Numbered from the stretch's first letter, positions 6,571 through 13,012 are shown. The stretch: 13,071 nucleotides of DNA from Gallionella sp. UBA4737 (GCA_002403995.1 DHIV01000066.1:1-13071), one strand, 5' to 3'. Translations and numbers: made by a program. The notes: generated from the sequence alone by a model not told the origin.

Positions 6571-7818
6571 TTACGCCGCCTTGTGGGCATCCGCATAAAT
6601 GACGATGGGCTTGATTTCACCGGACGAACCCTCATCCAGCACCACCTTGCTGACATTATCCATCGAGGGAAGATCAAACATCACATCCAGCAACGCGTGT
6701 TCAAGTATCGAGCGCAATCCGCGCGCGCCTGCCTTGCGCACCAGAGCCTTGCGGGCAATTGCCAGCAATACGCCTTCGCGGAATTCCAGGTCGACATCCT
6801 CCATCGCGAACAGCTTCTGGTATTGCTTGGTCAGCGCGTTCTTTGGTTCAGTCAGGATTTGTACCAGTGCGGCTTCATCCAGTTCTTCCAGGGTGGCGAT
6901 CACCGGCAAACGTCCGACAAACTCGGGGATCAGGCCAAATTTGATCAAGTCTTCCGGCTCCACCTCGCGCAGGGTTTCCCCGGTTTTGCGCTGATCCTTG
7001 CTGGCGATGGTCGCACCAAAACCGATGCCGGCTTTCGCGGAACGATTGCGAATGACTTTCTCCAGGCCGTCAAAGGCGCCGCCGCAAATGAACAGGATAT
7101 TGGTGGTATCCACTTGCAGGAATTCCGTGTTCGGGTGCTTGCGCCCGCCTTGCGGCGGGATCGACGCCTTGGTGCCTTCGATCAGCTTGAGCAAAGCCTG
7201 TTGCACGCCTTCACCGGACACATCGCGGGTGATCGAAGGATTGTCCGATTTGCGCGAAATCTTGTCGATTTCATCAATATACACAATGCCGCGCTGCGCC
7301 TTTTCCACATCATAGTCGCAGGTCTGCAACAATTTCTGGATGATGTTCTCGACGTCCTCGCCGACATAACCCGCCTCGGTCAGCGTGGTCGCATCCGCCA
7401 TCACGAATGGCACATTCAACAAGCGCGCCAGAGTTTGCGCCAGCAAAGTCTTGCCGGATCCGGTCGGCCCGATCAGCAGGATATTGCTCTTGGACAACTC
7501 CACGCCGTCCTTGTCGTTGCTGCGCAGACGCTTGTAGTGGTTGTACACCGCCACCGACAAAATCTTCTTGGCCTGTTCCTGCCCGATCACATACTCATCC
7601 AGTGTCGCGCAGATATTCTTGGGAACCGGCAAATCGGATGTGTCCGTCTTGGCCTGATCGTTCTGGATCTCCTCGCGCATGATGTCGTTGCACAGCGTGA
7701 TGCACTCGTCGCACACAAACACCGACGGGCCCGCAATCAGCTTGCGTACCTCGTGCTGACTTTTGCCGCAGAACGAGCAGTAAAGCAATTTATCGCCTGA
7801 TTTTTTATCGTCGGTCAT
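6571..7818 (-). CDS. clpX: ATP-dependent Clp protease, ATP-binding subunit ClpX
   Basis: AAA+ unfoldase that recognises tagged or specific substrates, unfolds them and threads them into ClpP; it also acts alone as a remodelling chaperone. At 415 residues it is close to the usual 420-430. The N-terminal zinc-binding dimer domain has Cys14, Cys17, Cys36 and Cys39. The AAA+ core has Walker A GPTGSGKT (117-124), the GYVG pore loop (150-153), Walker B IVYIDEID (178-185) and the RKH pore loop (226-228). The IGF loop (265-267) that docks onto ClpP is present, followed by FGLIPEFVGRLP before the small domain. All functional loops are intact. The ATG at 7818 has AGGTGG six bases upstream. It lies 43 bases after clpP on the same strand, with no terminator or clear promoter between, so clpPX is most likely one operon. 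Confidence 0.98.
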   Translation of the reverse strand: MTDDKKSGDKLLYCSFCGKSQHEVRKLIAGPSVFVCDECITLCNDIMREEIQNDQAKTDTSDLPVPKNICATLDEYVIGQEQAKKILSVAVYNHYKRLRSNDKDGVELSKSNILLIGPTGSGKTLLAQTLARLLNVPFVMADATTLTEAGYVGEDVENIIQKLLQTCDYDVEKAQRGIVYIDEIDKISRKSDNPSITRDVSGEGVQQALLKLIEGTKASIPPQGGRKHPNTEFLQVDTTNILFICGGAFDGLEKVIRNRSAKAGIGFGATIASKDQRKTGETLREVEPEDLIKFGLIPEFVGRLPVIATLEELDEAALVQILTEPKNALTKQYQKLFAMEDVDLEFREGVLLAIARKALVRKAGARGLRSILEHALLDVMFDLPSMDNVSKVVLDEGSSGEIKPIVIYADAHKAA

Positions 7819-7861
7819 CGCTATCCACCTTCCATCGAGTTATCAGCAAACCAAACAATTC

Positions 7862-8533
7862 TTAAACACGCTTTTCCAGCACCTTATCCACCAACCCGTA
7901 TTTCACCGCATCGGCCGCACTCAGGAAGTTGTCGCGATCGGTATCGCGCTCGATCGTTTCGACCGTTTGCCCGGTGTGGTGAGCCAGCATCTGGTTGAGC
8001 CTCTGTTTCAGATACAGAATTTCGCGCGCATGGATTTCGACATCCGAAGCCTGGCCACGGAATCCGCCCATCGGCTGATGGATCATCACGCGCGAATTGG
8101 GCAGGCAGAAACGTTTGCCCTTCTCGCCCGCAGCCAGCAGGAAAGAACCCATACTGGCGGCTTGACCGATACACAGCGTGCTGATATTCGGCTTGATGAA
8201 TTGCATGGTGTCGTAGATCGCCATTCCTGCGGTCACCGAACCACCCGGCGAATTGATGTAAAAGTGAATATCCTTGTCCGGATTTTCCGATTCCAGGAAC
8301 AACATTTGCGCAACGATCAGATTCGCGCTGTGGTCATTGACTTCGCCGACCAGGAATACCACGCGCTCCTTGAGCAGGCGCGAATAAATGTCATAGGCCC
8401 TCTCACCACGCCCGCTGGTCTCCACGACCATGGGAATCAAACCGATGTTTTGCGGCTCTTCCCGGTGCCTGGACAAATGATTTTCGTCATAGCGCGCCAC
8501 GCCGGCATTTTGCTGTTTTTGATAATGCATCAT
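7862..8533 (-). CDS. clpP: ATP-dependent Clp protease, proteolytic subunit ClpP
   Basis: Serine peptidase that forms the double-heptamer degradation chamber used by ClpX (and ClpA if present). The 223 residues contain the full family core from about 33 on (IPMVVETSGRGERAYDIYSRLL). The catalytic triad is Ser127 (GQAASMG), His152 (MIHQP) and Asp201 (ERDTDRDNF), with the same spacing as in E. coli. The N-terminal stretch before the core, rich in Gln, Arg and His, is about 16 residues longer than the E. coli propeptide and is probably removed during maturation. Two ATG codons in tandem (8533 and 8530) are possible starts; a weak GGGAAG lies in the end of tig. The gap to the tig stop is two bases, which suggests translational coupling. 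Starting at residue 35 would remove part of the conserved axial region and lacks a ribosome site. Confidence 0.97.
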   Translation of the reverse strand: MMHYQKQQNAGVARYDENHLSRHREEPQNIGLIPMVVETSGRGERAYDIYSRLLKERVVFLVGEVNDHSANLIVAQMLFLESENPDKDIHFYINSPGGSVTAGMAIYDTMQFIKPNISTLCIGQAASMGSFLLAAGEKGKRFCLPNSRVMIHQPMGGFRGQASDVEIHAREILYLKQRLNQMLAHHTGQTVETIERDTDRDNFLSAADAVKYGLVDKVLEKRV

Positions 8534-8535
8534 AA

Positions 8536-9837
8536 TTAGGCACTTCCCATCAGTTCGTTGAATACGGCCTGCTTGTCAACAGTCTTGGCCTGGCCCAGCG
8601 CCCAGGTCACCACATTCTCTTCCAGCACGATATGCTCAACTTCCTGCATGCGATTTGGATCGGAGGCATACCAGCGTATCACTTCTTCAGGCTGATCGAA
8701 GCTTTGCGCATATTCCTGGATAAAACTCTTGATCTGCTCGGGTTGGGCCGTCAGATTGTGCTTCTGCACCAGATGCGCGAGAATCAGTCCAAGCTTGACG
8801 CGCTTCTCGCCACGCTCCATGAACAATTCAGGGGGCAAGGAAATCCCCTTCGTCTTCATGCCGCGCGCTTCCATATCTTGCATGGTTAGCTGCATCAGGG
8901 TTTGCACTTCTTCATCCACCAGCACCTTGGGCACATCAAACCTGGCGACTCTCAACAACGCATCCATCGCCGCATCCTTGTTGCGCGCCTTCAACCGGCG
9001 CGATAGTTCGCTGAGCAGGTTGCTGCGAATCTCATCTTGCAATTTGCCTGCATCGCCATCGGGAATGCCGACGGACCTGGCAAACTCAGCATCCATTTCG
9101 GGAAGCTTCGGGGCTTCGACTCGGTTCAAAGTGATCGTGAATTTCACCTTCTTGCCCGCCACGTCCTTGTTGCGATAATCATCCGGGAAAGTCAGATCAA
9201 AAGACTTGGTCTCGCCAGCCTTCATGCCAACGGCAGCCGCCTCGAATTCTGGCAGCATTCCCCCGGCGCCCAATACCAGCGGATAGTCCTTTGCCTCGCC
9301 GCCAGGGAATACTTCACCGTTCAGCGTACCCGTGAAATCGATGTGCACTCGATCTTCAGATTGTGCGGCACGATCGACTTTCTCGAATGTGGCGCGCTGC
9401 TTGCGCAGCGTCGCAATGGTGTTATCCACATCCGCCTGGGTCAACTCATAAACCTGGCGTTCTATCGCTTCGCCCGACAAGTCACCCACTACCACTTCCG
9501 GATAAACTTCGAATGTCGCACTGTATTCGATCTGATCGGCATTCAAGTCCTTGGTCTTGACTTCAAATTTCGGGAAGCCCGCCACCTTCAGATTATTGCT
9601 TTGCGCTGCCTCGGTGAACGAACGCTGCAAGGCGTCGCCCAGGATTTCTTGCCGGGCTTGCGCGCCGTAATATTGTTCGACGATCTTCGCCGGAACTTTT
9701 CCGGGACGGAAACCGGCGATCTTCACATTGCGCCCGATGTTTTTCAGACGATCAGAAACCTGGCTATTGATAACCTGCTGGGGAATGGATGCGTTTAGAC
9801 GTCGTTCTAACGCGCTTACAGTTTCTACGCTGGACAT
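8536..9837 (-). CDS. tig: Trigger factor, ribosome-associated chaperone and prolyl isomerase
   Basis: Binds ribosomal protein uL23 at the exit tunnel and shields nascent chains. The 433 residues (E. coli 432) show the three-part architecture. The N-terminal ribosome-binding domain carries the signature GFRPGKVP (42-49). The FKBP-type isomerase domain (about 160-242) includes VHIDFTGTLNGEVFPGG and LPEFEAAAVGMKAGE. The long helical C-terminal domain (about 245-433) forms the chaperone arms. The ATG at 9837 has AAGGAA seven bases upstream. It is the first protein gene of the tig-clpP-clpX block and lies 34 bases after tRNA-Leu with no terminator between. Its transcription probably starts upstream of that tRNA. 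Confidence 0.98.
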   Translation of the reverse strand: MSSVETVSALERRLNASIPQQVINSQVSDRLKNIGRNVKIAGFRPGKVPAKIVEQYYGAQARQEILGDALQRSFTEAAQSNNLKVAGFPKFEVKTKDLNADQIEYSATFEVYPEVVVGDLSGEAIERQVYELTQADVDNTIATLRKQRATFEKVDRAAQSEDRVHIDFTGTLNGEVFPGGEAKDYPLVLGAGGMLPEFEAAAVGMKAGETKSFDLTFPDDYRNKDVAGKKVKFTITLNRVEAPKLPEMDAEFARSVGIPDGDAGKLQDEIRSNLLSELSRRLKARNKDAAMDALLRVARFDVPKVLVDEEVQTLMQLTMQDMEARGMKTKGISLPPELFMERGEKRVKLGLILAHLVQKHNLTAQPEQIKSFIQEYAQSFDQPEEVIRWYASDPNRMQEVEHIVLEENVVTWALGQAKTVDKQAVFNELMGSA

Positions 9838-9871
9838 ACTGTATTTCCTTGAAATTAAGTTGATTGGTGGC

Positions 9872-9956
9872 TGGTGCGAAAGGAGAGACTCGAACTCTCA
9901 CGCCTTGCGGCGCTGGAACCTAAATCCAGTGCGTCTACCAATTCCGCCACTTTCGC
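9872..9956 (-). tRNA. tRNA-Leu (anticodon UAG)
   Basis: An 85-base class II tRNA on the - strand. Acceptor GCGAAAG pairs with CTTTCGC, the D arm has GGCGGAATTGGTAGAC, the anticodon stem-loop CTGGATTTAGGTTCCAG carries UAG, and a long variable arm (GCCGCAAGGC core) identifies leucine. The T arm has AGTTCGAGTCT and CCA is encoded. It lies between acuI and tig on the same strand. Confidence 0.97.
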
Positions 9957-9982
9957 GCTGTTCGCTTCCAGCTTTGGGGCGG

Positions 9983-9991
9983 ATTATATCA
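9983..9991 (-). promoter_or_regulatory. Extended -10 promoter for tRNA-Leu and probably tig
   Basis: On the - strand TGATATAAT (9991-9983) is a perfect TATAAT with the TGn extension. It lies right after the acuI stop and about 27 bases before the tRNA 5' end. The -35 region (around 10006-10012, AAATAA-like) is poor, which the extension can compensate. The next protein gene, tig, has no better promoter of its own. Confidence 0.65.
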
Positions 9992-11008
9992 CTAACCCGC
10001 CGCTTTTATTTCGACCACCGAACGCCCGCGCAGCTTGCCTTGCAGCAGTTGCGGGAATATTTCCGGCAAGCCTTCAAACGGGATGGAGTGCACCACTTTC
10101 GCCAACAGCCTGGGATGTAAGTCAGTTGCCAAGCGTTGCCAGATCTGTTTGCGCAGCGGCATCGCCGTAGCTGCGGAGTCGATACCGATCAGGCGCACAC
10201 CGCGCAGGATGAACGGCAGCACGGTGGTATGCAATTCGATCCCGCCCGCATTGCCGAAGCTGGCGATCACGCCATTCTGCTGCATGGTGCGTGTCAACCA
10301 TGCCAGCGTCTCGCCGCCCACCGAATCCAGCGCACCGGCCCACTGCGCTTTCTCCATCGGGCGGGTACCCATCGCCAGATCTTTCCGCGATAAAATTTCA
10401 GCCACACCCAGCGATTTCAGATACTCGTGCTCGGTATCTTTTCCGGTCAGCGCGACCACGCGGTAACCCAGTTGTGACAACATCTGGATGGCAAGGCTGG
10501 ACACACCGCCAGTCGCGCCGGTCACGATCACTTTGCCATTTTCGGGACGCAATTCGTTTTGTTCCAGCCGATGTATGGACAGCGCTGCGGTGAATCCCGC
10601 CGTACCCAATACCATCGCATCGAACAGCGTCAATCCCTGCGGCAACGGCACTACCCAATCGGCCGGCACGCGCACATATTCGGCATAACCGCCGTCATGC
10701 GCCACACCCATGTCATAGCCGGTCACCAGCACTTCATCGCCAGCCCTGAAGCGCGCATCGGAAGAACTCGCCACCATCCCCGAGACATCGATGCCGCCCA
10801 CACAGGGGAAGCGGCGTATCACCTTGCCCGTACCGGTAGCGGCGAGCGCGTCCTTGTAATTCACGCTGGAGTAATGCGCCTGGATGACGACCTCGCCCGG
10901 ATCGAGATCATCCAGCGTCAGTTCGACGAAACGGGCTGTGGATTTGCCGTTTTGCTCGGCTATTTGATAAGCAGAAAATTTTTGTGCGGATGAAATGATG
11001 GGCTCCAA
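9992..11008 (-). CDS. acuI: Zinc-free medium-chain oxidoreductase, AcuI/YhdH acryloyl-CoA reductase family
   Basis: NADPH-dependent MDR-superfamily reductase; the best-studied members reduce acryloyl-CoA to propionyl-CoA. The N-terminal GroES-like domain has HYSSVNYKDALAATGTGKVIRRFP and GGIDVSG, strongly like E. coli YhdH. The Rossmann part has the nucleotide loop GATGGVSSLAIQ, and the end keeps LRGRSVVEI. No zinc-ligand cysteine cluster is visible. The start is uncertain because no ATG lies in frame near the N-terminus. The frame opens with TTG at 11044 (no ribosome site), has TTG at 11008 (used here, 338 residues), and has ATT at 10996 with GGAG six bases before it (334 residues, nearest the family's 324-330). 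The antitoxin gene ends at most about 50 bases upstream, so transcription may come from the toxin-antitoxin promoter. The true substrate is not shown by the sequence. Confidence 0.9.
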   Translation of the reverse strand: MEPIISSAQKFSAYQIAEQNGKSTARFVELTLDDLDPGEVVIQAHYSSVNYKDALAATGTGKVIRRFPCVGGIDVSGMVASSSDARFRAGDEVLVTGYDMGVAHDGGYAEYVRVPADWVVPLPQGLTLFDAMVLGTAGFTAALSIHRLEQNELRPENGKVIVTGATGGVSSLAIQMLSQLGYRVVALTGKDTEHEYLKSLGVAEILSRKDLAMGTRPMEKAQWAGALDSVGGETLAWLTRTMQQNGVIASFGNAGGIELHTTVLPFILRGVRLIGIDSAATAMPLRKQIWQRLATDLHPRLLAKVVHSIPFEGLPEIFPQLLQGKLRGRSVVEIKAAG

Positions 11009-11045
11009 TTTATAATGGTTTTTGTGCGCATGCCATACACCCAAA

Positions 11046-11348
11046 TCATGCCGTCTGAGCTTTCGCGGCGTGCAATTTAATACCCAGCGCGGACATCACC
11101 TTGAGTATAGTCGCAAAACTTGGATTGCCTTCACCAGATAACGCCTTATAAAGGCTCTCGCGTCCCAAGCCGGTTTCATTGGCGAGTTGCGTCATGCCCT
11201 TGGCGCGAGCAATTGTGCCAAGAGCCTTGGCAATAAAGGCCGCATCATCCCCGGCCTCATCCAAACAAGCTTCCAGGTAGAGCACCATATCTTCATCGGT
11301 TTTGAGATGTTCAGCACTATCCCATTTGCTCAATTTAATTTTTTTCAT
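11046..11348 (-). CDS. Type II antitoxin, HTH DNA-binding protein (HigA-like addiction module antidote)
   Basis: The second gene of a toxin-antitoxin pair. It neutralises the toxin by binding it and normally represses the shared promoter. The 100 residues fit the family of small addiction-module antidotes. The N-terminal part (MKKIKLSKWDSAEHLKTDED, then a short helix) is typical of those that pair with Gp49/HigB-type toxins. It is followed by a Xre-like helix-turn-helix (about 50-85: GMTQLANETGLGRESLYKAL, then NPSFATILKVMSALG). The ATG at 11348 has AGGAGA five bases upstream. It starts 9 bases after the toxin stop, consistent with one transcript. No second promoter is visible between the two. 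I am confident of the family and less so of any particular gene name. Confidence 0.92.
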   Translation of the reverse strand: MKKIKLSKWDSAEHLKTDEDMVLYLEACLDEAGDDAAFIAKALGTIARAKGMTQLANETGLGRESLYKALSGEGNPSFATILKVMSALGIKLHAAKAQTA

Positions 11349-11357
11349 GTCGCTCTC

Positions 11358-11648
11358 CTAGAGTTGCCGTGCGATTTTCAGAGCAGCTTTGATGTCCTTC
11401 GATTGGGTGGACTTATCACCACCCGCCAGCAGGATGACAATCTCCATTCCACGCTGCACGAAATACACGCGATAGCCTGGCCCATAATGAATCCGCATCT
11501 CCGAAACACCTTCACCAACAGGTTCGCAATCGCCAAAGTTACCGTCCTCCGCGCGATCAATACGCACCTGTACGCGTCGCACGGCCTGCCTATCCTTCAA
11601 CCCGGCAAACCAGGCATCAAACGCTTCCGTTGTTTGAATTGAATTCAC
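11358..11648 (-). CDS. Type II toxin, RelE/ParE superfamily (Gp49/HigB-like)
   Basis: A small basic toxin; relatives are ribosome-dependent mRNA endonucleases that halt translation. The 96 residues show the family pattern: an N-terminal helix pair (EAFDAWFAGLKDRQAVRRVQVRIDR), then GDCEPVGEGVSEMRIHYGPGYRVYF and the C-terminal strand LLAGGDKSTQSKDIKAAL. The GYRVYF and GGDKS-Q-DI blocks are the clearest marks. The gene has the toxin-before-antitoxin order of higBA-type loci. The start is GTG at 11648; no ATG lies in frame before residue 51, and no ribosome site precedes it. With the promoter just upstream, the mRNA could begin at or within a base or two of the GTG. Which codon or RNA is cleaved cannot be read from the sequence. 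Confidence 0.92.
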   Translation of the reverse strand: MNSIQTTEAFDAWFAGLKDRQAVRRVQVRIDRAEDGNFGDCEPVGEGVSEMRIHYGPGYRVYFVQRGMEIVILLAGGDKSTQSKDIKAALKIARQL

Positions 11649-11649
11649 G

Positions 11650-11664
11650 GTTCACAGTGTAAAC
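11650..11664. promoter_or_regulatory. Palindromic operator candidate of the toxin-antitoxin operon
   Basis: The 15-base imperfect palindrome GTTCACAGTGTAAAC has seven-base arms with one mismatch. It covers the -10 box and predicted transcript start. This is where an autorepressing HTH antitoxin would block the promoter. Confidence 0.55.
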
Positions 11665-11684
11665 TTTGGGATACGCTGTGTCAA
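11656..11684 (-). promoter_or_regulatory. Sigma-70 promoter of the toxin-antitoxin operon
   Basis: On the - strand a perfect TTGACA (11684-11679), a 17-base spacer and TACACT (11661-11656, four of six consensus positions). The predicted start at about 11649-11650 touches the GTG codon of the toxin. Confidence 0.75.
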
Positions 11685-11776
11685 TTGATTGATGGTAAGT
11701 AGTTGTGGTGATGTAATCGCGCAAAACATTTAGTGGTCTGTCCCTGATTGTTTTAACCCAACATCAATTCAAAACC

Positions 11777-12015
11777 GTCGGGGGTAGCCCGACAGCTAGT
11801 CACTTTTTCTTGCTTCGCCAAAATAAAGTAACCAAAGAAAAGGCGACCCCGGTTTGCCGCCCACTTCGTGGGTTCCCTGCGTTGCTCGGCAGGTCAGGCT
11901 TCCTCATAAACTCGCACGATCCGCTACGCGTCCACGTGCTCAAACATATTCGTCAGAATTCCCTGACCCGCCTCTGCTACTCGGCGGCGCACAGGGGAAA
12001 GAAAATCGAAAACCT
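11777..12015 (+). repeat. Dispersed intergenic repeat element
   Basis: Begins with a GTCGGG/CCCGAC hairpin (11777-11793). A T-rich/A-rich segment follows (ACTTTTTCTTGCTTCGCC with the partner AAAGTAACCAAAGAAAAGG), then GC-rich sequence to about 12015. From memory, this motif order recurs in many beta- and gammaproteobacterial intergenic regions and is often miscalled as a protein reading LRQNKVTKEKATP. The frame at 11810-12025 is such a false gene. The origin and mobility of the family are unclear to me; the right boundary is approximate. Confidence 0.6.
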
Positions 12016-12021
12016 AAAATC

Positions 12022-12090
12022 GTAGGGTGGGCAAATTGCCCACCATTATTTTATTGTCCGCGTGGGCAGGTAAGACTTGCCCACCCTAAC
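12022..12090. repeat. REPIN-like double hairpin, GTAGGGTGGGCAA family
   Basis: The outer arms GTAGGGTGGGCAA (12022-12034) and TTGCCCACCCTAAC (12077-12090) are inverted with one extra base. Each arm also forms its own hairpin with an inner partner: GGTGGGC/GCCCACC at 12026-12044 and GTGGGCA/TGCCCAC at 12062-12084. Two REP-like palindromes in opposite orientation is the layout of REPINs, which are moved by RAYT transposases. The right arm contains the stop codon of the neighbouring - strand gene. Confidence 0.7.
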
Positions 12091-12337
12091 GCTCGCTGAA
12101 CTTGGGGAGTCCCCTGTACCTTGAAATAGTATTTCTCGCATTGTCATCCAACCATCGAGCAATGCGACGTGGGTCTTTCACTCGGCTTGAAATATCATAA
12201 TGAAGCATTTCACGCACTGCTCGTTTCTGCACATCTGTTAGCCGAAAACCTGACGAGGCGATAAACTCAAAAGTATGGAAAATGCGTTCTTCGTTAAAAC
12301 TATTATCGATTAAATTATCTGGTGAATCTGTAAACAT
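12086..12337 (-). CDS. Hypothetical protein, 83 residues
   Basis: I do not recognise this protein. The frame starts with ATG at 12337, preceded by GGAG at six bases, which supports real translation. The sequence is mixed charged and hydrophobic, apparently helical, with no signal peptide or membrane segment. Residues 32-60 (FRLTDVQKRAVREMLHYDISSRVKDPRRI) look like a packed helical unit, and the end is basic (RNTISRYRGLPKFSER). The TAG stop lies inside the REPIN-like element, so the original C-terminus may have been changed by its arrival. It lies 119 bases downstream of another orphan gene on the same strand, and the two may form an operon. No function is proposed. Confidence 0.6.
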   Translation of the reverse strand: MFTDSPDNLIDNSFNEERIFHTFEFIASSGFRLTDVQKRAVREMLHYDISSRVKDPRRIARWLDDNARNTISRYRGLPKFSER

Positions 12338-12456
12338 TTCATACTCCAGTTGTGGTTAAAGAGTCATTGTCCTACACAATCGTAGACGGTTTCCCGACTT
12401 TATGCATTTTACTTTCGTTCACAAATTTCATCGGCTAACTATAAATCTGGTCAGGC
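12338..12456. other. Short gap between the two orphan genes
   Basis: An AT-richer gap of 119 bases. It has a four-base-arm palindrome CTAC/GTAG (12372-12385), but no terminator with a T-run and no strong promoter. TTGTGA with TAAAGT at 16 bases on the - strand is the best, weak, promoter guess. Confidence 0.3.
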
Positions 12457-12930
12457 TTATACTGGGTCTGGTGTAAAACCAGCCGGAAATTGTGTGGCTC
12501 CTTGCGTATTCAGTATCGACCCGCTTAAACGCTCGAATGCCCGGGCTGATTCTGACATGTGAGGAAAACCGTGCTCAAGTTGACGCCACATTTCGCGCGC
12601 AAGGCCGCGAAGTTCTATGCGAACACCAGCCCTGGCTGTGTGAACCCATACCATAAGCGCTGCCGCGTCCTGCATTCGACTTTGTTTTTGAGCTTCGTTG
12701 ATAGATTTAGACAGGTACAGCGGAAAACCAATGTTTTGTCCGGCATAGACAATCGGATCCATTACGTTGTGACCCTCGGACTCTAATGTGTGACGCATGT
12801 GAGTCGCGATGGCAACAACATGACCAAGTTCTGCACTATCCATCGCGCGAAGCATATCAACAAAGTGCGTCATTTCATCGCGCTGCTTATCAGACGACAA
12901 ACGATTAATCTTGTTCATTAGCCAACCCAT
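12457..12930 (-). CDS. Hypothetical protein, 157 residues
   Basis: I do not recognise this protein. The start is ATG at 12930, chosen because GAGGAGG lies four bases before it. The open frame extends to 13011, but that extension is translated from the hairpin repeat and lacks a ribosome site. The product is probably cytosolic and mostly helical, with no signal peptide or membrane helix. It contains a charged N-terminus (MNKINRLSSDKQRDEMTHF), a His-containing stretch (HVVAIATHMRHTLESEGH, 37-54), a Gly/Pro-bearing middle (DPIVYAGQNIGFPLYLSKS) and an amphipathic helix (VRIELRGLAREMWRQLEHGF, 103-122). The tail is Gly/Pro-rich. Codon use looks ordinary for the window. Repeats of the same family lie on both sides of it and of the next gene. 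Confidence 0.65.
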   Translation of the reverse strand: MGWLMNKINRLSSDKQRDEMTHFVDMLRAMDSAELGHVVAIATHMRHTLESEGHNVMDPIVYAGQNIGFPLYLSKSINEAQKQSRMQDAAALMVWVHTARAGVRIELRGLAREMWRQLEHGFPHMSESARAFERLSGSILNTQGATQFPAGFTPDPV

Positions 12931-12990
12931 TACGCCTCCTCTGGCTCCAATGTTCTGGAATCGAATTGATTTGTCTATCTGCCGCTGCAA

Positions 12991-13012
12991 GGTGGGCAAC
13001 TTGTTGCCCACC
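12991..13012. repeat. REP-like hairpin GGTGGGCAA/TTGCCCACC
   Basis: A perfect nine-base stem (12991-12999 and 13004-13012) around CTTG. Its core is identical to the arms of the 12022-12090 element, so it is a single (half) copy of the same family. It lies about 60 bases before the orphan gene start and could also act on transcription from upstream, though no T-run follows. Confidence 0.7.

Noticed and set aside
6540..6575. GC-rich palindromic sequence after the clpX stop as a terminator
   Set aside because: GGCGG/CCGCC can pair only across a long loop and no proper U-tract follows; read-through into lon is likely.
6583..7800. Long + strand open frame of 405 codons opposite clpX
   Set aside because: It is the antisense shadow of an intact clpX; no ribosome site and no recognisable protein features.
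11009..11016. TATAAA (- strand) and TATAAT (+ strand) before acuI
   Set aside because: The boxes overlap on opposite strands. On the - strand no -35 box lies at a workable distance, and the + strand box leads into no gene, so I treat them as chance AT-rich sequence.
11810..12025. 71-codon + strand frame reading LRQNKVTKEKATP
   Set aside because: I take it as part of a dispersed intergenic repeat that is often miscalled as a protein; no ribosome site supports it.
12931..13011. N-terminal extension of the 157-residue orphan protein
   Set aside because: It is translated through the REP-like hairpin and lacks a ribosome site, whereas the ATG at 12930 has GAGGAGG.
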